Positions 13,458 through 19,397 of a stretch of 19,397 bases of DNA are shown here, piece after piece; position 1 is the first letter of the stretch, and the number at the start of each line of letters is the position of its first letter. The translations under genes and the position numbers were made by a program. The DNA is from Gammaproteobacteria bacterium (GTDB lineage Bacteria > Pseudomonadota > Gammaproteobacteria > Enterobacterales > Alteromonadaceae). The notes beneath the pieces are model-generated. The model had not been told where the DNA came from, ran no database searches, and was given only the letters and a program-made list of their open reading frames with translations. The stretch is taken from contig JAIXSW010000518.1 in NCBI GenBank assembly GCA_027484495.1, positions 1 to 19,397 of the forward strand, given 5' to 3'.

Positions 13458-16130
13458 TTACAGTGTACGTTCAACCTGTACCACTTCGAAAACTTCGATT
13501 TGGTCGCCTTCACGCACATCATTGTAGTTCTTCACGCCGATACCACACTCAAAGCCGTTACGGACTTCAGAGACGTCATCTTTGAAGCGACGCAGTGATT
13601 CCAGTTCGCCTTCGAAGATCACCACGTTGTCACGCAGTACACGAATTGGTGCGTTGCGCTTGACGATACCTTCGGTGACCATACAACCGGCAACTGCACC
13701 GAATTTCGGTGAGCGGAACACGTCGCGAACCTGCGCCAGACCAATGATCTGCTGCTTGAACTCAGGCGCCAGCATACCGGTCATCGCCGCTCTGACTTCG
13801 TCTAACAGTTCATAAATGATGCTGTAGTAGCGTAAATCCAGCGCTTCGTCTTCGATGATCTTGCGGGCATTGGCCTCGGCACGAACGTTGAAGCCGATCA
13901 CGATGGCTGAAGATGCTGCAGCCAGTGTCGCGTCAGTTTCAGTGATACCACCAACACCACTACCGATGATGCGGATCTTCACTTCATCTGTAGACAGACG
14001 CGACAACGATTCGCTGATCGCTTCGACAGAACCCTGTACGTCAGCTTTCAGTACGATGTTCAGCTCGGCCACATCGCCTTCGGTCATGTTGGCAAACATG
14101 TTTTCCAGCTTGGCTTTTTGCTGACGTGCCAGTTTGACGTCGCGGAATTTACCCTGACGGTACAAGGCAACTTCACGGGCTTTACGCTCGTCACGGACCA
14201 CTGTCACTTCATCACCGGCAGACGGAACGCCAGACAGACCCAGAATTTCGACCGGGATTGACGGACCTGCTTCTTTCACGTCCTTGCCATTTTCATCGCG
14301 CATCGCACGGACACGACCATATTCCAGACCACAGAGCACGATATCGCCCTGGCTCAGCGTGCCTTCCTGTACCAGGATAGACGCAACAGGACCGCGGCCC
14401 TTATCCAGACGCGATTCGATGACAACACCACGCGCCATGCCTTCACGAACAGCCGTCAGTTCAAGCAATTCAGACTGCACCAGTAATGATTCCAGCAGGT
14501 CATCAATACCTAAGCCCGTTTTCGCAGAAACCTGCACGAACTGCGTATCACCGCCCCATTCTTCTGAAATCACACCGTATTGCGACAATTCGTTACGCAC
14601 ACGGTCCGGATCTGCATCTGGTTTATCAATTTTGTTCACTGCCACCACGATTGGCACACCAGCTGCTTTCGCATGCTGGATTGCTTCTTTGGTTTGTGGC
14701 ATCACGCCGTCATCGGCAGCAACCACCAGTACCACGATATCCGTCGCTTTAGCACCACGGGCACGCATCGAAGTAAATGCCGCGTGACCTGGTGTATCGA
14801 GGAACGTGATCATGCCACGGTCGGTTTCGACATGGTAAGCACCGATATGCTGGGTGATACCACCGGCTTCGCCTGCGGCCACTTTCGCTTTACGGATGTA
14901 GTCCAGCAATGACGTTTTGCCGTGGTCAACGTGACCCATTACAGTCACGACCGGCGCACGATGTTCCTGTGCACCTTCGCCTTCGCGATCAGCCATCACT
15001 GTTTCTTCCAGCTCGTTTTCACGAGTCAGCGTAAACTTGTGGCCCATCTCTTCACAGACGATGGCGGCAGTTTCCTGGTCGATCACCTGGTTAATGGTCG
15101 CCATAGCGCCCATCTTCATCATCACTTTGATGACTTCAGATGCTTTCACAGCCATCTTGGCAGCCAGTTCGGCTACAGTGATCGTTTCACCAATCTTCAC
15201 TTCACGCTCCACCGGCTGAGCTGGCTTATTAAAACCATGCTGCATGCTGGTTGGGGTTTTCTTTTTCTTGTGGCGATTGGCGCGGTTAAAGGCGTCTTTA
15301 TCGTCCGCATCGTCTTTCTTCTTGGCTTTGCCCACCGGCGCTTTTTTGCCATGACGACGACCGCCACGCTCGTCGCGTGAATCTTCTTCGTCTTCAGCCT
15401 GTTTGGCGAAAACGTTGCTGGTCAGGTGGTAGTCACCGACTTCAACCGCTGGCGCAGCTTCTTGCGACCAACGTTCTGCGTTTTCTTCTGCCAGACGACG
15501 AGCTTCTTCAGCCTGACGCTGTGCATCCAGTTCCAGCTTGCGCAGACGCTCAGCGTCTTGCTGCGCGATAATCCGCTCAGCTTCGCGTTTGGCTTCTTCT
15601 TTTGCCGTGCGACGTGCCGCTTCTTCCGGGTCATCTTTTGCCAGCTGAGCGCGTTCTGCTTCACGGCGTTTAGCATCTGCTGCTTTACGTTCAGCTTCGG
15701 CTTTCCGTTCGGCTTCGTCGCGGGCGCGTTTTTCAGCGGCCTGACGTTCTGCTTCGAGACGCGCGTCTTCTTTCGCTTTCTCTTCGGCCAGACGCGCTTC
15801 TTCTTCGGCTTTTAATGCCGCTTCATCGAGGATCGGGCGTTTGACATAGGTTTTTTGCTTACGCACTTCAACCTGAATTTCGCGGTTGCGACCTGCGCCG
15901 CCGCTTACGCTCAGCGTTGATTTTTCTTTGCGCTTCAGCGTCAGCCGTGACGGCTCGCTGCTGGCACCACCATGTTGTTTACTCAGGTGCTCGAGCAAAG
16001 ATTTTTTCTCATCTTCGCTGACCATCTGACCAGACTGCTTTGCAATGCCTGCATCAGCAAATTGTTGAACCAACCGATCAACAGTCGTTCCCACATCACT
16101 GGCCAGTTTTTCTATCGTGACATCTGCCAT
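13458..16130 (-). CDS. infB: Translation initiation factor IF-2
   Basis: IF-2 is the GTPase that places initiator tRNA on the 30S subunit and promotes subunit joining. The product is 890 aa, the same length as E. coli IF-2. A conserved N-terminal IF2N domain (residues 1-50, MADVTIEKLASDV, RLVQQFADAG) precedes a long, charged Ala/Glu/Arg/Lys helix (about 100-225) and a basic linker. A second IF2N motif starts near 312. The GTPase motifs are complete: GHVDHGKT (399-406), GGITQHIG (423-430), DTPG (445-448), NKID (499-502) and SAKTG (535-539). The C-terminal domains end in VVQVERTL. The ATG at 16130 has GGAGG ten bases upstream. It follows nusA by 24 bases, and its partner initiator tRNA is encoded in the same locus. 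Confidence 0.98.
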   Translation of the reverse strand: MADVTIEKLASDVGTTVDRLVQQFADAGIAKQSGQMVSEDEKKSLLEHLSKQHGGASSEPSRLTLKRKEKSTLSVSGGAGRNREIQVEVRKQKTYVKRPILDEAALKAEEEARLAEEKAKEDARLEAERQAAEKRARDEAERKAEAERKAADAKRREAERAQLAKDDPEEAARRTAKEEAKREAERIIAQQDAERLRKLELDAQRQAEEARRLAEENAERWSQEAAPAVEVGDYHLTSNVFAKQAEDEEDSRDERGGRRHGKKAPVGKAKKKDDADDKDAFNRANRHKKKKTPTSMQHGFNKPAQPVEREVKIGETITVAELAAKMAVKASEVIKVMMKMGAMATINQVIDQETAAIVCEEMGHKFTLTRENELEETVMADREGEGAQEHRAPVVTVMGHVDHGKTSLLDYIRKAKVAAGEAGGITQHIGAYHVETDRGMITFLDTPGHAAFTSMRARGAKATDIVVLVVAADDGVMPQTKEAIQHAKAAGVPIVVAVNKIDKPDADPDRVRNELSQYGVISEEWGGDTQFVQVSAKTGLGIDDLLESLLVQSELLELTAVREGMARGVVIESRLDKGRGPVASILVQEGTLSQGDIVLCGLEYGRVRAMRDENGKDVKEAGPSIPVEILGLSGVPSAGDEVTVVRDERKAREVALYRQGKFRDVKLARQQKAKLENMFANMTEGDVAELNIVLKADVQGSVEAISESLSRLSTDEVKIRIIGSGVGGITETDATLAAASSAIVIGFNVRAEANARKIIEDEALDLRYYSIIYELLDEVRAAMTGMLAPEFKQQIIGLAQVRDVFRSPKFGAVAGCMVTEGIVKRNAPIRVLRDNVVIFEGELESLRRFKDDVSEVRNGFECGIGVKNYNDVREGDQIEVFEVVQVERTL

Positions 16131-16154
16131 GTAATAGTTTCCTCCGTTGACCTA

Positions 16155-17651
16155 TCAGTTCTGCTCGCTAAACCAAACGATATTGCGCGCAGCCATAATT
16201 AATGCAGCAGCTTTTTCTTCTGCCATTTTTTCAATTTCAATCAAATCATCGACACCTAATTCGGCCAGATCATCGAGCGAAACCACACCTTTACTGGCCA
16301 GAACATAAGCGGTGTGGGTCTCCATTCCTTCCAGATTCAACAGCGCTTCACTTGGCTGTGAACCTTCCAGTGATTCTTCACTGGCCAGCGCGCGGGTCGT
16401 CAATACAGCTTTGGCGCGCTTACGTAACTCTTCGACCGTGTCTTCGTCCAGACCATCGATACTCAGCAACTCAGACACTGGCACATATGCAACTTCTTCC
16501 AGCGTTGAGAAACCTTCGTCGACCAGAATTGAGGCGAAATCTTCGTCGATTTCCAGCGCATCCATAAAGACGCTGAGGACTTTAGATGTCTCTTCCTGGT
16601 GCTTTTTCTTCATGTCAGACACTGACATCACGTTCAGTTCCCACTGCGTCAGCTGGCTGGCCAGACGCACGTTCTGACCGGCACGGCCAATCGCCATCGG
16701 CAGATTTGAATCTTCAACCGCGATGTCCATCGCATGAGCATCTTCGTCAACAATGATTGATGCGACTTCAGCAGGCGCCATGGCATTGATGACATATTGT
16801 GCGGAGTTATCATCGTACAACACGATGTCAACGCGCTCGCCACCTAATTCACCAGACACCGCCTGAACACGTGAACCACGCATACCCACGCAAGCGCCAA
16901 CCGGATCGATCCGGCGGTCGTTAGTTTTCACTGCGATTTTGGCGCGTGAACCTGGATCACGGGCTGCGCCGCGGATTTCGATCATTTCTTCGCCGATTTC
17001 CGGCACTTCAATGCGGAACAGTTCGATGAGCATTTCCGGACGGGTCCGGCTTAAGAACAACTGGGCACCGCGGGCTTCCGGATTCACTGCGTATAGCAAA
17101 GCGCGGATGCGGTCACCCGGACGGAAAGTTTCACGTGGGATCATCTCTTCACGAGCCAACATCGCTTCTGCGTTATTGCCAAGGTCAACAATCACACTTT
17201 CACGGTTTACTTTCTTGACTACACCGGTAACGAGCTCACCGACCTGATCAATATAAGCTTCCACAACCTGAGAACGTTCTGCTTCACGAACTTTTTGCAC
17301 GATGACCTGTTTAGCCATCTGCGTAGTGATGCGATCGAATTGAATCGAATCAATTTGTTCTTCGACATAATCGCCGACCTTTAACTCTGGTTCGTCATAC
17401 TGCGCCGCAGACAACGTCATTTCGCGGAACGGGTGTTCCTGCACCTGGTCGTCCGGGATCACCAACCAGCGACGGAATGTTTCATAAGAGCCTGTCTTGC
17501 GGTCAATCGAAACACGAACTTCAATATCGCCTTCATTTTTCTTTTTGGTAGCTGCAGCCAGCGCAAATTCAAGCGCCTGGAAGATCTTTTCCCGCGGAAC
17601 CGATTTCTCGTTTGAAACCGCATCAACAACTAATAGTATTTCTTTTGCCAT
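16155..17651 (-). CDS. nusA: Transcription termination/antitermination factor NusA
   Basis: NusA binds RNA polymerase and modulates pausing, intrinsic termination and antitermination. The product is 498 aa (E. coli 495). In order: the N-terminal polymerase-binding domain (1 to about 130), an S1 domain (about 136-200), two KH domains with GxxG loops at GMRGSR (256-261) and GRAGQN (322-327), and two acidic repeats (AR1 about 365-415, AR2 about 435-495, ending RNIVWFSEQN). Presence of both repeats is typical of gammaproteobacterial NusA and fits an autoinhibited form relieved by the alpha subunit. GAGG precedes the ATG at 17651. It lies 31 bases after rimP. In E. coli NusA controls its own operon, whose leader is also structured here. 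Confidence 0.98.
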   Translation of the reverse strand: MAKEILLVVDAVSNEKSVPREKIFQALEFALAAATKKKNEGDIEVRVSIDRKTGSYETFRRWLVIPDDQVQEHPFREMTLSAAQYDEPELKVGDYVEEQIDSIQFDRITTQMAKQVIVQKVREAERSQVVEAYIDQVGELVTGVVKKVNRESVIVDLGNNAEAMLAREEMIPRETFRPGDRIRALLYAVNPEARGAQLFLSRTRPEMLIELFRIEVPEIGEEMIEIRGAARDPGSRAKIAVKTNDRRIDPVGACVGMRGSRVQAVSGELGGERVDIVLYDDNSAQYVINAMAPAEVASIIVDEDAHAMDIAVEDSNLPMAIGRAGQNVRLASQLTQWELNVMSVSDMKKKHQEETSKVLSVFMDALEIDEDFASILVDEGFSTLEEVAYVPVSELLSIDGLDEDTVEELRKRAKAVLTTRALASEESLEGSQPSEALLNLEGMETHTAYVLASKGVVSLDDLAELGVDDLIEIEKMAEEKAAALIMAARNIVWFSEQN

Positions 17652-17682
17652 GATTTATGCCTCACTAGAGCCGCGGTTCTAC

Positions 17683-18138
17683 TCAGAACACCGGAACTAC
17701 GTTTGCTTTCTCTACGTTATCCATAAGCAAACGATATGGTTTGCCATCCACTTCGATGACCAGCATGTCATCTTCAATCGTATTGAGGATCCCTTTGAAA
17801 CGACGACGGCCATCTTGTGGGATGGCCAGTTTGACTTCAATTTTTTGTCCGACAACTTTGGCAAAGTGCGCCTGCGTAAACAAAGGACGATCCAAACCTG
17901 GAGATGAAACCTCCAGATTGTATTCGTTAGGAATTGGGTCTTCGACATCAAGGATGGCGCTGACTTCACGGCTGATCAACGCACAGTGGTCAACATTAAC
18001 CCCGTCCGGATGATCAATAAATAAGCGTAAGGTGGAATGCCGCCCTGCCGCCATGAACTCGATGCCCAGCAGTTCAAAGCCATTGGCTGCTACTGTGGGT
18101 GCCAACAGCTCAGTTAAACGCTGTTCTTGTTTAGTCAA
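17683..18138 (-). CDS. rimP: Ribosome maturation factor RimP, TTG start
   Basis: RimP acts in 30S maturation, helping late-assembling proteins to join. The product is 151 aa from the TTG at 18138 (E. coli RimP is 150). Conserved segments: GFELLGIEF, STLRLFIDHPDGVNVDHCA, SAILDVEDPI, YNLEVSSPGLDRPLF, and the C-terminal SH3-like end NVEKANVVPVF. The TTG is chosen because GGAGG lies at 18144-18148 five bases before it and the N-terminus then matches E. coli. A longer frame with an ATG at 18189 would run through the terminator-like hairpin in the leader and is unlikely. It heads the rimP-nusA-infB-rbfA-truB series. Expression is presumably from the initiator-tRNA promoter by read-through. Confidence 0.95.
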   Translation of the reverse strand: MTKQEQRLTELLAPTVAANGFELLGIEFMAAGRHSTLRLFIDHPDGVNVDHCALISREVSAILDVEDPIPNEYNLEVSSPGLDRPLFTQAHFAKVVGQKIEVKLAIPQDGRRRFKGILNTIEDDMLVIEVDGKPYRLLMDNVEKANVVPVF

Positions 18139-18154
18139 AGAGACCTCCGGAAAT

Positions 18155-18174
18155 AAAAAAAGGGCATATAGCCC
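18155..18174 (-). terminator. Short terminator-like hairpin just before rimP
   Basis: On the minus strand GGGC (18174-18171) and GCCC (18165-18162) enclose a five-base loop and run straight into seven T residues (18161-18155). The stem is only four pairs, so termination would be partial at most. It lies six bases before the rimP Shine-Dalgarno and could attenuate the operon. Confidence 0.45.
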
Positions 18175-18204
18175 AGAATAGTAGTACAACGTTACCCCAG
18201 ATAT

Positions 18205-18229
18205 AAAAACGCCCCGACAGATCGGGGCG
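18205..18229 (-). terminator. Rho-independent terminator between initiator tRNA and rimP
   Basis: On the minus strand CGCCCCGA (18229-18222) pairs with TCGGGGCG (18217-18210) around a four-base loop and is followed by TTTTT (18209-18205). It lies about 124 bases after the tRNA. It would separate abundant tRNA from the rimP operon, with partial read-through. Confidence 0.88.
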
Positions 18230-18277
18230 ACTTTACACCGGTAAAACAGGATATCGCCAATCCCGTTTTAAATCTGG

Positions 18278-18345
18278 TTGCGAACTGGAAGTTAACACTT
18301 GCGGTTCGCGACAACGATGTTTTCAAGTTGAAATTATCATTGTCG
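18278..18345 (-). other. Two adjoining hairpins after the initiator tRNA, probable RNA-processing region
   Basis: First hairpin: arms 18309-18318 and 18336-18345 are ten bases each with one G-U pair, plus an inner TTTC/GAAA pairing. Second hairpin: GCGAAC (18280-18285) with GTTCGC (18304-18309), a symmetrical three-by-three internal loop, then AAGT/ACTT. They begin eight bases after the encoded CCA. In E. coli RNase III cuts the transcript between metY and rimP, releasing the tRNA; these stems are good candidates for the same step. Confidence 0.5.
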
Positions 18346-18352
18346 GTGAAAA

Positions 18353-18429
<77 letters not shown>

Positions 18430-18445
18430 TCCGTAACTGGCGTGC

Positions 18446-18474
18446 ATTATATAGTGGTGACCACTGTATCGCAA
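18446..18474 (-). promoter_or_regulatory. Strong promoter for the initiator tRNA and rimP operon
   Basis: On the minus strand TTGCGA (18474-18469) and a perfect TATAAT (18451-18446) are exactly 17 bases apart. A GC-rich discriminator (GCACGCC) follows, as in stable-RNA promoters under stringent control. The spacer holds a 13-base palindrome, AGTGGT-N-ACCACT (18453-18465). Confidence 0.78.
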
Positions 18475-18514
18475 CATATTGTTTTGGCAGTTGACCTGAG
18501 AATCTTACTGCAAC

Positions 18515-18539
18515 ATTCCTGTACGCTATCCACAGGAAT
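18515..18539 (-). other. Inverted repeat downstream of tRNA-Leu
   Basis: ATTCCTGT (18515-18522) and ACAGGAAT (18532-18539) are perfect eight-base inverted repeats around a nine-base loop. They begin ten bases after the tRNA-Leu CCA on the minus strand. No T-run follows, so it may be an RNA 3'-end processing stem or a Rho-type end, not a classical terminator. Confidence 0.45.
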
Positions 18540-18548
18540 ACAAAGAAT

Positions 18549-18632
18549 TGGTGCCGAGAGCGGGACTCGAACCCGCATGCCTAGGGCACTACCACCTCAA
18601 GGTAGCGTGTATACCAATTTCACCATCTCGGC
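18549..18632 (-). tRNA. leuU: tRNA-Leu(GAG)
   Basis: An 84-base class II tRNA with a variable arm and encoded CCA. The acceptor arms GCCGAGA and TCTCGGC pair fully, the anticodon stem CTACC/GGTAG encloses TTGAGGT, and the anticodon GAG is at 18596-18598 (minus strand). It lies 25 bases after secG with no terminator between, matching the E. coli secG-leuU arrangement, so it is probably cut out of the tpiA-secG mRNA. Confidence 0.96.
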
Positions 18633-18657
18633 ATTATTCAGAGGGACATCCGGTAGA

Positions 18658-19002
18658 TTAATTACCGACCGGAATATCTTTTGAAGCTTCTTTTTTCTCT
18701 TCTGGCTTGGCTGGTGCAGTTTCTGCAGCAGCTGGCGCAGCGATATTTTCAAACTCAGATTTTTTCTGGATATGCGACGTGTTGTAGTTACCTAAAATCA
18801 GGCTTAACACAAAAAATAACACCGCCAGAATACTGGTTGAGCGAGTCAGGAAGTTACCGCGACCTGCTGAACCAAAAATTGTTGCCGAAGCACCGGCGCC
18901 AAACGAAGCGCCCATGTCTGCGCCTTTACCATGCTGGATTAAAACCAGACCGATAATTGCCAGCGCGACGATTGCGTATAATACGATAATAATTTCGTAC
19001 AT
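18658..19002 (-). CDS. secG: SecG, protein-export membrane subunit
   Basis: SecG is the small auxiliary subunit of the SecYEG translocon. The product is 114 aa (E. coli 110). Two hydrophobic helices (about 3-22 and 53-73) flank a conserved Gly-rich cytoplasmic loop with QHGKGADMGASFGAG and ATIFGSAGRGNFLTR. The C-terminal tail is rich in Ala, Lys and Glu and is poorly conserved in the family. The ATG at 19002 is preceded by AAGGA; a start eight codons upstream would lie inside the tpiA end. The gene begins two bases after the tpiA stop, so the two are co-transcribed and probably coupled. Confidence 0.96.
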   Translation of the reverse strand: MYEIIIVLYAIVALAIIGLVLIQHGKGADMGASFGAGASATIFGSAGRGNFLTRSTSILAVLFFVLSLILGNYNTSHIQKKSEFENIAAPAAAETAPAKPEEKKEASKDIPVGN

Positions 19003-19004
19003 CT

Positions 19005-19397
19005 TTATTCCTTTGCCATCTGGCAAATTGCAGCAAACTCTGCTGGTTTTAAACTGGCGCCACCGACCAAAGCACCATCGATGTCTGGCTGGCTAAACAG
19101 TGTTTGCCAATTTTCAGCGTTAACACTGCCACCGTATAAAATTCTGACCTGTGCTGCCGCATGTTGATCAATGCGCGCCAGGTGTTGCCTGATGAATGCA
19201 TGCACTTGCTGTGCTTGCTCAGGCGTTGCTGTCAGGCCTGAGCCTATCGCCCAAATTGGTTCATAAGCGATAACAGTCTGGGCCAACAAATCAGGGTGCG
19301 CAGCATACACTGCATCCAAATGCTGTGCAAGAACCCACATGGTTTTTTCTTGCTGCCTTTCGGATAAAGTCTCGCCAAAACAAATAATTGGCGTAAC
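19005..19397 (-). CDS. tpiA: Triose-phosphate isomerase, C-terminal part (5' end outside window)
   Basis: TpiA interconverts dihydroxyacetone phosphate and glyceraldehyde 3-phosphate in glycolysis. The last 130 codons are in the window and the frame is open to the edge, beginning with VTPIICFGETLSERQ. The catalytic glutamate motif AYEPIWAIGSG, including the hinge of the mobile loop 6, is present, followed by ILYGGSVNAENW and the phosphate-binding DGALVGGASL. The C-terminus is slightly shorter than in E. coli. The stop codon is two bases before the secG start. Nothing suggests a pseudogene. Confidence 0.95.
   Translation of the reverse strand, partial: VTPIICFGETLSERQQEKTMWVLAQHLDAVYAAHPDLLAQTVIAYEPIWAIGSGLTATPEQAQQVHAFIRQHLARIDQHAAAQVRILYGGSVNAENWQTLFSQPDIDGALVGGASLKPAEFAAICQMAKE

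Noticed and set aside
14284..14787. Long plus-strand open frame opposite infB (167 codons), and similar ones opposite nusA and pnp
   Set aside because: They are antisense to strongly conserved genes, have no ribosome-binding site, and read as low-complexity shadows of the coding strand.
18526..18534. DnaA-box-like CTATCCACA
   Set aside because: One mismatch to the consensus, single copy, and no AT-rich unwinding region or dnaA/gidA neighbours; it is part of the inverted repeat after tRNA-Leu.

Overview
This is a chromosomal window from a gammaproteobacterium. The predicted proteins follow their Escherichia coli counterparts closely in length and motifs (LipA is 321 aa with its cluster cysteines at the E. 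coli positions, S15 is 89 aa, IF2 is 890 aa). Base composition is moderate. The genes found around nlpI and lipA, and the side-by-side placement of two blocks that are far apart in E. coli, suggest an Alteromonadales-type organism such as the Rheinheimera/Alishewanella group. That placement is inference, not proof. I see no insertion sequence, prophage, integrase or CRISPR array; this is core genome.

Left half (1-7193, plus strand): a cell-elongation and lipoate block. It runs from the 3' part of mrdA (PBP2) through mrdB/rodA, rlpA and dacA (PBP5 type). The first three genes are joined by 4-base ATGA overlaps. An intrinsic terminator follows dacA, then ybeD, lipB and lipA. A second terminator closes lipA, and a small PilZ-domain gene stands alone after it. 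PBP2 and RodA make septum-independent wall, DacA trims pentapeptides and RlpA acts on denuded glycan. LipB and LipA build lipoyl groups.

Right half (7174-19397, minus strand): an RNA and translation block, read from right to left. The order is tpiA (partial), secG, tRNA-Leu(GAG), initiator tRNA-Met, rimP, nusA, infB, rbfA, truB, rpsO, pnp, nlpI and an unnamed lipoprotein gene. This corresponds to the E. coli secG-leuU and metY-rimP-nusA-infB-rbfA-truB-rpsO-pnp-nlpI segments. A strong stable-RNA promoter lies before the initiator tRNA. A heavily structured leader with two terminator-like hairpins lies between that tRNA and rimP. The rpsO promoter sits inside the truB terminator hairpin.

The two halves converge, and the last genes overlap by 20 bases (7174-7193). 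The least ordinary gene is the last of the minus-strand operon. It encodes a predicted lipoprotein with an HEFSH...DEY zinc-metallopeptidase signature like that of family M64, probably translationally coupled to nlpI. In E. coli NlpI is an adaptor for a periplasmic protease, so this pair is the best candidate for something undescribed. Other points of note are a long charged C-terminal tail on PBP2, an Asp-to-Asn change in the RlpA active-site region, and TTG start codons for lipB and rimP. No gene-free stretch exceeds about 270 bases.
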